NCBI GenBank assembly: GCA_029990175.1
Contig: JARKIP010000065.1
Span: 24,716,501-24,780,500, forward strand
Origin: Petunia secreta
Lineage: Eukaryota > Streptophyta > Magnoliopsida > Solanales > Solanaceae
DNA: 64,000 nucleotides
Direction of reading: 5' to 3'
Part shown: positions 24,620-35,072 of the stretch, one piece after another
Layout of the letters: each line of letters opens with the position of its first letter
Numbering within the stretch: the stretch's first letter is position 1
Notes under the pieces: generated by a model
The model's database searches: none
Seen by the model: only the letters and a program-made list of their open reading frames with translations
What the model was told of the DNA's origin: nothing
Program-made: the position numbers and the translations under genes

Positions 24620-25723
24620 CTATCCAATAGCACTCTTATGCTCTCGCAGCACTCTCGACAGCTTTTCTACCTGCAAGTCAGACAATAGAGAAGAAATAAT
24701 CACAGGTAAAGTGTCATATTGTCCCAAATAAGCATACCGAAGATGCGCAGGTAAAGGTTTGAGCTCAAGCTTGGGCGCCTCTTCAATAGATGGCTTGGGT
24801 GGTGGCCCGAGCGGTCTATCTAAAGGCTCAAACTTGGGAAACCCAGTAATAAATTCACAAGAACAGTCTAAGAGCTGCAATATCTCCTCTATGTCAGCAT
24901 CTTCACTAGTTTCTTCTCCCAACATCAGTGCTCGCTGCAAGTCATCATTGACATAATCAGCTGGATCAGTCGACTTCTCCTCCGGGTCATTCACTGTGAT
25001 CATAGACAACTCTTCATGATGGTTAGGCATTTTTAGAGCCTTGTACACATTAAAAACTGCTTCCTGATCATCCACCTTCATTGTCATCTTTCCCTCTCGA
25101 ACACGGATCACAGCATCACCAGTGGCTAAGAAAGGCCGTCCCAAGATGATAGGGACTTCCTTGTCTGCCTCATAGTCCAGGATAACAAAATCAGCGGGCA
25201 AAATAAATTGACCAATTTGAACCAGTACATCTTCAATCACCCCCTCAGGATAAGTAGTAGACCGATCAGCTAACTGAAGTGAGACTTTTGTTGGCTTTGG
25301 AGTGCCGAGACCCAGTTGATTGCACACAGACAATGGCATAAGATTTATGCTAGCCCCTAGATCACATAGGGCTCTACCAACTGCTACGTTGCCAACACGG
25401 ATAGGAATGGTAAAACTACCTGGATCCTTCAACTTCTGAGGGAGTTTGTTCTGAACTCTGGATGTGCACTCTTCAGTAAGTGCCACAGTTTCAAATTCAT
25501 TGAGCTTCCTCTTTGATGACACTATATCTTTGATATACTTAGCATACTTTGGAATTCCCCTGAGCACATCTACCAATGGAATATTGATACTAGTCTGACT
25601 GAGTATGCCCAAGATCTTTGTAACTGCAGGGTCTTGCAGATTCTTTTGCAACCTTCGAGGAAAGGGAGGTGGTGGTTTAGCAGCAATCACTGCCTCTTGC
25701 TTTTCTGCCTCCTTCTCGACTTC
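24620..25723 (-). pseudogene. Athila aspartic protease segment of gag-pol
   Basis: A 356-residue open stretch in the same frame as pol. The retropepsin-like region has ALCDLGASINLMP (active-site D in the D-L-G form that Athila uses) and the second half 'VPIILGRPFLATGDAVI'. It ends with a stop (TAG at 24620) that separates it from reverse transcriptase. Upstream it runs into the solo LTR at 25724-25728 (target duplication). Because the inserted LTR plus duplication is 3150 bp, a multiple of three, the frames on both sides still agree numerically. Confidence 0.9.
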
Positions 25724-27214
25724 GACTATGTAACGACCCTCAAATAGTCGTTACGGGAATCGAGACCTCGATCTGCGTGTCGATTGTCTCAAAAGCTCCG
25801 TTAGGTCATTTATGACCTGTTCGTGAAATTTGAATCAAAACGGAGTCCGTTTGATAGGTTTTCGAGAAAAGGATCCGTTTATGAAATTCCGGAAAGGAAT
25901 TTGGGGTTTCGATAGGTCGTTTTGAGTAAACGAACCCCGATGAAAAATCCGAGCGCACCGTTAGGTCCGTCTCGTTATTTATGATATGTAGCAACCTTCA
26001 AAATTGAAAACAGACCTCGTTTGATAGGACTTTTGATAAAGTCCCCGTTTCGGAAGTTTAAAAGAGTTAAAAGAGGTTTCCGAGCTCGATTTGAGCAAAT
26101 GAGCTCCGATGAGAGATCCGAATGTTCCGTTAGGTTCGTATAGTCATTTGTGACTTGTAGCAACTTTCGGAATTGGATTCCGAGGTCGTTTGGTTAAATC
26201 TCGCTATTTTGGCGAAAGTCGAAAATTGAACCTTTGCCGTGGGACCCATTTTTTGAGTTCTGGAGGTCCGAATTGAGTTCTGTCTGGACGAGCATGTCAC
26301 CCAAGTATTTTATGACTTGTGTGCAAAATTTGGGGTCATTCCGAGCTTCGTAGGGTCCCGTTTGGACCCAAAACAGTTCGGATTTTTCTGCTGTTTCTTC
26401 TACTGTTTCTGTTGCGAGCAGCCAGAAAAATGGCATTTTTCCGGCCAATCCGTAAGAAATTAGGAAAAACTCAAAACATGAAAGTTGTAGCCCTTTGAGT
26501 TGTGGTTTTAATGCCATCGATTTCAGGTCATTTGGACATTCCTATAAAAAGTTATGATTATTGGAACAGAGGCTATTACAGTGGTAAAAAAAACTGCTAT
26601 AAAAGGGTCTTTTCGGGAAACCGAATTTTTATTCAAAGGAGGCGATTTGGAGGCGATTTTGGAAGGTTCAAAACGTGTATAATCATAAGGTAAGCCTCCA
26701 TAACTCATTTCATATCATATATCATGAGAATCAAAGCTTGATTCATAGGAAATGAGTTAGAATCCTAAATTTTAAGATTTGGGGAAAATCAACGAGCAAG
26801 GCTCGTATGAGAAATCTAATTGCATATTTGGACTCACGGGAGTGTGGGGAGTCCGGAAATGTATATTTTATTAATTTTGGGCTCGGTCCCACCCGAGAGT
26901 ATTTTGGTAATTTTACCCTAAGTCGTATATGAGCTTAGTTCTCTATAATTGAGCACTAATGAGTGCTATATTGTCTTGATAGACTTAGAGGAAAGTCCCC
27001 CGAGGACAAGAAGAGCATGAAAGGAGATTGCTTCCTAGCTTTGAACCGGAATTCGAGGTAAGTGAGACTTGACCTCTACTTTGCTTGTGGATACGTCCAG
27101 CATGCTAGTACGCTTCGGGTATTCTTATGTGATTAGCTTAGGGCTATGTGTTAAATATGAATTGACTAGCGTTGGCTAGGTATATTACTATTAATTAAAT
27201 ATGAATAGTAAAGA

Positions 27215-27393
27215 CATGAGTTGACCGAGGTATGTGCCGGTCTAGACGCTATATTGAGATAGCGATTAATTATATTGTGGGATTGCTTACTATTATTTGA
27301 TCATAAATAGTGAGTACATGAGTTGACCGAGGTATGTGCCGGTCTAGACGCTACATTGAGATATCGATGACTTATATTGTGGGATTGCTTGCT
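27215..27393. repeat. Two-copy repeat in the solo LTR (about 104 bp spacing)
   Basis: 'gagttgaccgaggtatgtgc' followed by 'cggtctagacgctatattgag' occurs near 27219 and again near 27321, each followed by 'attgtgggattgctt'. A more diverged third copy ('ttgccgaggtttctgccgg') lies near 27465. Confidence 0.8.
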
Positions 27394-27736
27394 ATGTCAT
27401 GATTAGATAGCAAGGACCTGGGAATATGGCTGAGGATGTTGCCGGCATATCATTGATTATGTCTTGCCGAGGTTTCTGCCGGCTTATGTACGAATTTGGT
27501 ACTTGTATGGTTATCATGACGGGTTGTGTAGTGCTGACTCCTCGTAACCTTTGGTTAGACGACACGGGAGTAGGGATTGTACCTCCAAACCGTCGTCGGG
27601 TTAACCTCAGCTTTACATTGAGCTAGCATAACCAATCTTGGTTACAGTGACTGTGTAATATTATCGTTATTAATATTTTTGTTATTATTTCTGTTATTGT
27701 TATTAATGTCGTGGATATTAATACTGTTAGAGGGAC

Positions 27737-27950
27737 ACTTGACAGGGGGTGTGGTGTCGCCTATACTATGAGATGTGTCACACTTGACAGGGGGTGTGGT
27801 GTGGACACTTGATTATTGAGATGTGACACACCTGACAGGGGGTGTGGTGTGGTCACTAGATATTTGAGATGTGACACACTTGACAGGGGGTGTGGTGTGG
27901 TCACTAGATTGTTAAGACACGACACACTTGACAGGGGGTGTGGTGTGGTC
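27737..27950. repeat. Minisatellite of five units in the solo LTR
   Basis: Five copies of CTTGACAGGGGGTGTGGTGT (or CCTGACAGG) spaced about 42-47 bp, with spacers containing 'gagatgtgacaca'. A related 'agacagggggtgtctacc' occurs at about 28718. LTR minisatellites of this kind commonly vary in copy number. Confidence 0.85.
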
Positions 27951-28324
27951 GTATATAGATGAGATGAGACAATGACTACAGGTCATTGGTCTACCTCCTT
28001 ATGATTGAGACAGTGACTACGGGTCACTGGTATGTTGTTTATGTTGACAATGGCGTTATGGCCTATAGACGGAGCCACACAGGGTGCGTGCTGATATTGA
28101 GTGATGAATGTATTGTTGCCTACGTCCGTTGGCGGTGTTGCTAGCCTACCGTAGGTTTAGGTTAGTCGGTGTGGGAGTAGAGATGGGACCTCCAAACCAC
28201 TGTTTGATTGACCTAGGCCTTACGTTGGGTGGGCATAATCCTCTTTGACTTGTGTATGATATTCTGAGACTACTGGCTTACTTAATGTGTATGTGACATA
28301 TGCTATCTGTATGTACATAGGTAC

Positions 28325-28348
28325 ATATATATATATATATATATATAC
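28325..28348. repeat. TA dinucleotide microsatellite
   Basis: About eleven uninterrupted TA units inside the solo LTR, close to a plausible promoter region. It could supply TATA-like sequence, but no start site can be assigned. Confidence 0.8.
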
Positions 28349-28873
28349 TTGGATAATTATATTGTGAATATGTGCGACTGCGCTATTTATTTACGTAGAA
28401 ACGACGTGCTTAGTTGCTTGCGATGCATGTTTGCGACTTGTCCCGCAAGGGTGATTTAGCGGGCCTGTCAGTGATCTTACTGGGCTTCGGCTCATAACTT
28501 ACTCTGCCACATGTGCAGGTACTTCTTCTAGATAGCCATCGAGACAGTAGCGACCGTTCGAGGCTGCTGTATTATTTTGTTGAGGTGAGCCAACCGTACA
28601 GTCCACGGTGGCGTACCGCCAGTGTTGTATAGAGATAGACTCCACTTCACTTCTGTTGTATTTTATTTCGATTGAGTCACTCTATAGATGCTCCATTGGT
28701 GTTTGTTGGGTATAGTAGACAGGGGGTGTCTACCTTCTTTTAGATTCCAATTTTATACATATATTTCATCATGTTTCTCTTCTTTCAGTTTATTTCAGCA
28801 TTTTTGTTTCTGTTGGTTCGCCTAGGCAATATTGTTTAGGTGCCATCACGGATCCAGATTTTGGGTCGTGACA

Positions 28874-30373
28874 GACTACTGGCTCTGGCTCTTTTCCTTT
28901 GTCAGGGTGAGACTGCTTTGGCTTCTTTGGCAATTCTTCCAGTTCTCTCCCATTTCGTAATGACACTGCTTGCACTTGCTCCTTGGGATTAGGATCAGTA
29001 GTGCTTGGCAAAGCACCAAGTGGCCTTGCATTTTGGTTACTAGCAAGCTGTCCCATTTGTTTTTCTAGAGAGCGAATGGCACTGTCTTGGTTTTGCTGGA
29101 GAGTTGAAATTTTCTGGTTAAGATCAACAGCCAATTTTTGAATCATTGCCTCTATTTTTGACGTTTCAGACTGTTGCTGCTGCGGTGGATTCTGCACCTG
29201 TTGAGTATTACCTTGGGGTTGTCTGCTGCCTTGTCCGCCTTGATTACTGCCCTATGAGAAGTTAGGGTGGTTGCGAAAATTAGGCGGGTAAGTGTTGCCA
29301 TACTGAGCATTTTGGTTAAAACCCCTGCCCTGCTGACCCACGTAAAACGCAGACTCTGGGTTTTCCGTGCAAATATTACTCAGATGATCAGAACCACCAC
29401 ACACCTTACAGTATGGAGTTGCTTGCACTTGTTGAACCTGAGGTTGTGGCTGTGGCTTGCTTACCTGGACAAGTACTGCATCAAGTTGCTACTTAACAGA
29501 GTGTTGCATTGCTGCCATTTCAGCTTTCATAGCTGTCAGTACATCCACTTCCACCTTTCCACCCAGCTTGAGATTTTTACCTCTGCCTGAGTCACCATGA
29601 TAATGCTGACTACCTTCTGAAATTTTGTTAAGAATGATCTCAAGCTCATCATACTGCTCCTCTAGACTTGGTTCGCCACAATAAGCATCCAACAAGATTT
29701 TACTATGCGACTGCAGTCCCTCAACAAAAATATGTCCCAACACCTCCTTTGATTGACCATGGTGTGGGCAGCTTCTCAATAATGCCTTGAATCTCTCCCA
29801 TGCTTCACCTATCTCCTCTGATGAATTTTGACTGAATGACACTATCTCACCTCTGATCTTTGCAGTTTTGCCCGATGGAAAGAATTTGATCAGAAACTTC
29901 TTTGCCAATTCATCCCAAGAGTTAATAGAGTTTGGTGGTTGAACCAAGAGCCACTTCTTTGCTTCACCCAGCAAGGTGAATGGAAACATCGTCAGCCGTA
30001 TGTATTCATCCGACACATCAACATATTTGTAAGTGTCGCTGATCTCCAGAAAGTTCTGCATGTGCTGCTGAGGATCTTCATTTGACAGTCCCGCAAACTG
30101 ACCATTAGACTGGAATAGTCGGATCATACTCTCCTTCAGCTCAAATTTACATGTAATGGTGGGCCTCACAATGGCCTTGGCCATGTTATCAAGAGTAGGT
30201 CTGGCCACATCCAGTATCGCACGGTTTTGATTTCCAGCCATCTTTGCAGGTTCAGAAATAGGAGCTTTCTCTAGCTTTGCTTTGAGTCTGGCTTCCTTCC
30301 TTAGCCTGTGAAAAAGTCTTTCAGGTTCCGGGTGAAAAGTGTAGAGTTTATCACCACTCTTGCTCCTTCGCAT
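28874..30373 (-). pseudogene. Athila gag
   Basis: Starts at ATG 30373 and reads 294 codons to a TAG near 29487. The region includes the retrotransposon gag (capsid) domain, with 'GEAKKWLLVQPPNSINSWDE' at about residues 135-155. The same frame continues with Gln/Pro-rich sequence and a zinc knuckle, CKVCGGSDHLSNIC (about 29385-29430). A second stop lies near 29252, then a Gln-rich stretch (PPQQQQ) and a coiled-coil segment, until the solo LTR interrupts at 28874. Both stops look like single-base changes in an otherwise continuous frame. Confidence 0.9.
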
Positions 30374-30470
30374 TCAAGCTATAACCTGAAACACCCAAAG
30401 ACAACTAAAACCAAAAATTAATCTTGAACAAATAACAATTAAAAGCTAATCTAGAAATTAATTAAATCTT

Positions 30471-30490
30471 AGTCCCCGGCAACGGCGCCA
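30471..30490 (-). other. Primer-binding site of Athila
   Basis: Minus-strand TGGCGCCGTTGCCGGGGACT, 6 bases inside the 5' LTR end. This is the characteristic Athila primer site and fixes the element orientation as minus. Confidence 0.92.
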
Positions 30491-30496
30491 AAAACT

Positions 30497-31808
30497 TGTC
30501 GCTCCAAACGCACACGCAAGTATACGCGGTCGATCAAGTAATAAAGTGATAAGAAAGTATCGTTCACACGAGGACTATTGATTAACTATTAACTAGACAA
30601 ACTTCAATTCAAGTATTGTTCAAGAGAGTTTAACCAGATTTTAAGTTGTGTTTAATTAACTAATTAACTAAAAGTAATAGAAGTAAATAGAATGCAGGAC
30701 AATTCAAGAGTTCTAGATATCAGTGAGAGGGAATATTCCAGGATTATGGGACGATCACCAATCCAGTTGCACTCATCCGCTAATTGAATTAATTTTACTT
30801 ATATTAGTTGCTAATCATAGGGTTGATTATACTCACAGAGCTCTTTCGATACCCTGCTCGCCTATTCAAGCCAACCTAACGCCTATATGTCTATGGAATT
30901 AGAATTAACAAGAATGCATGTGTTTTTCCTGTAAACTGATTAAGCGTGACTGTTAAGTACATTTCTATCCTAACCGCGAAACCATTCCCCGATGCCCGGG
31001 TTCAAGAACACGCTTTATTTAATTCTATTGCAACCTACGGTTCCCACTTTCGAGTTCAACCTTAGGTTCATGGGTAATACTTAACAACTGGCCAGGAAAT
31101 TAAGTAATTCAGAGCAGAATTAAATAAACAACTCAATCTGATAAATTTAATATAATTCAACCAACTTCAGAGTACAACTTTTATGGTTAACCCATAACCC
31201 TAGAATAATAGAGTTTAGCTACTCATAGACAAGTTAGCTTTCTCATAAATTAATCTAGAATTCATGAAACAATAAAGAGGGAAGAAGAATTACAACTCAA
31301 TTGATGAATCTTGGTTCTCTAGCCTCTACTATGGTTCTTGCCTCCAAAAATACGTAATAGAATGTCTAATAATCTGTTTTTCCGCATTTTAATACGGAAT
31401 AATAGGAGTACTACACGCCCTAGGCTAGTCCAAGCTCGGGTAGGAAAGTCCCAGTCGTACAGCAGCCCATACAATGTAAGAATCCTTGTATGCCCCAATT
31501 CTCAGGTCTCACAGCTTCTCATACAATGTACGCCTGTTGTAAGGCTCATACAATGAGCTTACAAAGCTCCTAATCCGCTGATTTTTACACTCAAAGTCTT
31601 CATTTTTCTACTTCAATCTTTGACTTCGAACTTCTCCACAAAATATAGCCATTTAGCTCCAAATTCCACCAGTTCGTACCTAAACCATTCAAACACACCA
31701 AGTTAAAATCATGTCACAAATTAGCATTGTTGGGCATGTATTGCTATGAAAACCATCTAAGAGTGTTAAATACAATTGCTAAAACTATAGGAAATATGCC
31801 CAACATCA
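30497..31808 (-). repeat. 5' LTR of Athila (right), 1312 bp
   Basis: Minus strand starts TGATGTTGGGCATATT and ends GGAGCGACA. Choosing 31808 as the outer end gives both a TG start and an exact CCTAC duplication, so this boundary is preferred over TGTTGGG at 31805. Confidence 0.93.
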
Positions 31809-31813
31809 CCTAC

Positions 31814-33239
31814 CTTCCCTTGGAATCAATTTGATGTGATTAAAGAAAAGAAAAAAAAAATCTAAAGAAAACAAAACAAAATCTACCTCAGCGGTAGAGC
31901 TACGTCTGACCTGATTCCTCTCAAAATCAATTCCTTTTGCTTTCTTTGTGTTCATCTCGGGGGAAAGTCTCAATATCCCCTATGTTTGCATATCAGAAAA
32001 TTCAAAAGATGATTCCTCGGGTTTTTAATAAATTGGGGCCTCAGTTAGTTATTATTTTAAAAAAAAAATAATTCCAAGGGTTGTAATATTTTACCAAGTC
32101 GTTTCATGAGATGCTTTCATACCGCTCTTCAAAACAAAGGAAAAAAAAATAAAAAGAGAAAAAAAAAGAAGGAATCCCCAATTTGCCTAAACTGGGGAAA
32201 AGTTTGGTTTATTTTTCAAAAGCGGTGATTTCAAATCTTGTAATGCTCATTCTAGTCGTCTCATGAGATGTTTTGAGTTTTTGTGTTGTATCCTTCTCTT
32301 CATAGCCTAACCAGCTCCAATATTACAGTCCAAATAAAGACCCTTCTGACCGATCATTGAGAATGTCAAGCCGAGTAAGGGTATCAAGGGATAAGTTCCA
32401 TGCTGTAAAGTCGCATTCTTATAAGCCGACAATCGCATTTAGGAGCTGGGAGCACCAAGGTCATTAAAGGAGAAATTCTCCGGAGAATCAAGATAAAGGC
32501 CAAAATTGAAGAAAGAAAGAAAATACGGGGTCGAGCAGCAAGGAAAGATCAGAGGTCGATTGGGAAAGAGCGAAAAATGAAAGAAATGAAAAAAAAAAGA
32601 AGAAAGAAAAATGAAGTCTTGTCGGTGAAAACCTGAAAAGGCGCTGCAAGGCAATAGTGAGTTAAAAGAACAAAGAGAGAGGCTAGTTAGTGAAAACCCC
32701 GAGGGGCACTACTAGTCGAATGAGGGTCGTGGAATTCGTCATCAAGTTCGGGTTAAGAAAGGTTGTCAAACTGGGAGTAAGGTCGGGGTTAGGTCGTGCG
32801 AATCAGATCAAGAGTTGATTCTAATTGCATGTCATGCTTTACTAAGGTTGTCGTTTCACTTCCAAATAAGTTTCTTCTATCTACCAGGGACAGCTTTCGT
32901 TCGATGTCTCCTTTTGAGTTTCTTCACTTTCCTGTTCATTTATTTCTTTCTCATTATTTTTGGGCATTCAGAAAGGTTTGCAAAACTTGTCTACAAGTTT
33001 CAGTTGTACCAAGAAAGTCGGGAATGAGAGCATGACACCGAGATTGTGCCATGAAGATCACCAGGGAATGGTTTGTTATTTGTACAAAGGTGTGACCAAA
33101 GGCCGAGTTGAGAATTTGGGTCGGAAAGTGTGAGAACACAACTGCATCAAGTCAGTTGCTTGTCGAGGACAAACTTGAAAAACAGAAAATGAAATAAAGA
33201 AAGAAATCAGGGACCATCTGAGCAGGGAGCAGTGGTGTT
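31814..33239 (+). other. Tat-like internal non-coding region, right of Athila
   Basis: Continuation of the host Tat-like element. Notable only for purine-rich tracts (32130-32170, 32500-32620). No credible gene. Scattered short frames are chance. Confidence 0.65.
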
Positions 33240-34060
33240 CAACTTTCAAGACAAGAGCCATCGGGATAATGGGATAGAATTTTCAACTTTAAATACAAGA
33301 CCCATTGGAGTGATGGGATTCAAGTTTCAACGCAAGGCCCATTGGGATGATGTGATTCAATTTTCTGAACAAGACCCATCAGAGTGATGGTTTATAATTT
33401 CAGCTTTCTGTCAAGACCCATTGGGATAATGGGTTACAGTTTTTCAATTTCCAGAAGAAGCAAGAGCCATCAGAGTGATGGTTTTCAATTTTCAGAAGAT
33501 TAAGAACCCATCAGAGTGATGGTTTTCAATTTTCGGAAGAACAAGACCCATCATAGAGATGGTTTTAAATTTCCAGCATAAGCAAGACCCATCAGAGTGA
33601 TGGTTTCTAATTTTCAATAAAAAGCAAGACCCATCAGAGTGATGGTTTTCAATTTCCAGAAGAAGTAAGACCCATCAGAGTGATGGTTTTCAATTCAGCA
33701 AGAACAAAACCCATCAGAGTGATGGTTTCTAATTTTCATCAAAAAACAAGACCCATCGAAGTGATGGTTTTCAATTTTCGGAATAAGCAAGGCCCATCAG
33801 AGTGATGGTTTCTAATTTTCAACAAAAAGCAAGACCCATCAGAGTGATGGTTTCAATTTCCAGAAGAAGTAAGACCCATCAGAGTGATGGTTTTCAATTC
33901 AGCAAGAACAAGACCCATCAGAGAGATGGTTTTAAGTTTCAGCAAAAGTAAGACCCATCAGAGTGATGGTTTTCAATTCAGCAAGAATAAGACCCATCAG
34001 AGAGATAGTTTCAATTTTCAGCAAAAGCAAGACCTACCAGAGTGGTAGTTCCAGTTTTAT
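33240..34060 (+). repeat. Tandem array A in the Tat-like element (CCATC...GATGG units)
   Basis: About 18-20 units of roughly 33-45 bp, each built as 'gacccatcagagtgatgg' followed by 'ttttcaattttc' and an 'agaagcaa'-type spacer. Each unit contains a short inverted repeat, CCATC with GATGG around loop AGAGT. Variant units carry CCCAT/ATGGG (33417-33433) and CTACC/GGTAG (34034-34048). Tandem arrays in the 3' non-coding region are known for Tat elements. Confidence 0.92.
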
Positions 34061-34069
34061 CTTTCAAGT

Positions 34070-34545
34070 CAAAGTCCGTCAAAGCGGCAATTTCAATTTT
34101 CAAGTCAAGCCCGTCAAAGCGGCAATTTCAATGCCCGTCAAAGCGGCATTTTCAGCATTCAAGTCAAAGCCCGTCAAAGCGGCAATTTCAGCATTAAAGT
34201 CAAAGCCCGTCAAAGCGACAATTTCAATTTTCAAGTCAAGCCCGTCAAAGCGGCAATTTCAAAGCCCGTCAAAGCGGCATTTTCAGTATTCAAGTCAAAG
34301 CCGTCAAAGCGGCAATTTCAGCATTAAAGTCAAAGTCCGTCAAAGCGGCAATTTCAATTTTCAAGTCAAGCCCGTCAAAGCGGCAATTTCAGCATTCAAG
34401 TCAAAGCCCGTCAAAGCGGCAATTTCTACTTTCAAGTCAAAGCCCGTCAAAGCGGCAATTTCAGTATTCAGTTCAAAGCCCGTCAAAGCGGCAATTTCAA
34501 CTTTCAAGTCAAAGCCCGCCCGAGCGGCAATTTCAAGTTTTCAAG
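34070..34545 (+). repeat. Tandem array B in the Tat-like element (CCGTCAAAGCGG units)
   Basis: About 13 units, mostly 36-39 bp, of 'agcccgtcaaagcggcaatt' plus 'tcaattttcaagtcaa'. The layout parallels array A (CCRTCARAG, then TTTCAATTTTCA), so the two arrays are probably diverged forms of one ancestral unit. Units of 36 bp give an apparent 12-residue peptide repeat (KPVKAAISTFKS) in one frame. I do not call this a protein because spacers shift frame and the upstream array carries no coding signature. Confidence 0.92.
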
Positions 34546-34858
34546 ACCCACTTGGTAGTGGGAGCTTCAGACCAGTTTATCAGTTTGGGAAGCATGAAGA
34601 AGTTAGCTTAGGAATTGTAATTTTACATTTCAATGTTATAATTTCATTTTTCTTTGTAAAAGCAATGACCACCAGCCAGCTAGCCAGCAACTAGCAACAA
34701 AGAGCCAGCAACAACAATCCTAGTGAGTCTCGAGTTGGTCCGGGTAAGTCTAGGAGCATCAAGTCAGTCCCAGTTAGTCCTGAAAGTGTCTAAAGTTAGT
34801 CTGTGTATGTCTAGAGAGTGCTTAGTGTTAGTCTAGAAGAGTCTAGTGTCTGTTTATA

Positions 34859-34880
34859 TGCGGTAGTCCCAACTACCGCA
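34859..34880 (+). other. Perfect hairpin near the 3' end of the Tat-like element
   Basis: TGCGGTAG (34859-34866) pairs with CTACCGCA (34873-34880) around loop TCCCAA, about 190 bp before the 3' LTR. Its stem shares TGCGGTA with the leader hairpin at 12676-12697. Confidence 0.6.
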
Positions 34881-35056
34881 CGTGAGGAACTACACTGACC
34901 TGATTCCTTAGTCCGGGAATATGTAGGTAGCCTTGTACTTGGTTAGAACCGAGCTGTCAAGGTACGGTCGCAATTTTGTTTCCTCTTGGCTACAACCAAA
35001 AAAGCCAAAAATTAGCTGTCGATTACGTCTTTGTCCGAAAACTCTTCGTGTTCTCG

Positions 35057-35072
35057 AAAAAAGAGGGGCAGC
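35057..35072 (+). other. Polypurine tract of the Tat-like element
   Basis: AAAAAAGAGGGGCAGC directly precedes the 3' LTR (TATAATCTCC). Position and composition identify it as the primer for plus-strand synthesis. Confidence 0.75.

Larger units (their letters stand above)
25729..28873 (+). mobile_element. Solo LTR (3145 bp) nested in Athila
   Basis: Starts TGTAACGACCC and ends GGGTCGTGACA, and is flanked by the perfect 5-bp duplication GACTA (25724-25728 and 28874-28878). No internal retrotransposon sequence is present, so it is the product of LTR-LTR recombination. The ends resemble LTRs of chromovirus-type (Tekay/Del) plant elements, whose LTR ends '...GGTCGTGACA' before an iMet primer site. 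Plus orientation is inferred from that. It contains two minisatellite-like blocks and a TA repeat. Confidence 0.92.
15802..31808 (-). mobile_element. Athila Ty3/gypsy retrotransposon with a nested solo LTR
   Basis: Minus-strand element flanked by the 5-bp duplication CCTAC (15797-15801 and 31809-31813). It is bounded by LTRs at 30497-31808 (5') and 15802-17088 (3'). The primer-binding site TGGCGCCGTTGCCGGGGA is the Athila type (tRNA-Asp in the literature). Gag, protease, reverse transcriptase, RNase H and integrase are recognisable in one continuous frame broken by point stops, plus the Athila-typical extra ORF downstream of pol. A 3145-bp solo LTR (25729-28873) is inserted between the gag and protease parts. 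Total 16.0 kb; 12.9 kb without the insertion. In-frame stops at about 29487, 29252, 24620 and 21977 mean it is not autonomous now. Confidence 0.95.

Noticed and set aside
31805..31805. Athila 5' LTR outer end at 31805 (minus strand TGTTGGGC)
   Set aside because: Ending at 31808 gives TGATGTTGGGC, aligns with TGATCTGGGC of the other LTR and yields an exact CCTAC duplication, which 31805 does not.
15802..31808. Integrated plant virus (caulimovirid-like) origin for the reverse transcriptase
   Set aside because: Integrase, two LTRs, an Athila primer site and a target duplication identify an LTR retrotransposon. No movement protein or viral coat protein motif is present.
33240..34545. CRISPR-like array (short repeats with spacers)
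   Set aside because: Repeats are imperfect, spacers are themselves repeats, and the arrays sit in a plant LTR retrotransposon. They are ordinary tandem arrays.
33963..34694. Open frame of 243 codons encoding repeated KPVKAAIS peptides
   Set aside because: It is a direct consequence of 36-39 bp tandem units in array B. It starts inside array A and ends in non-repetitive non-coding sequence, and some units shift frame.
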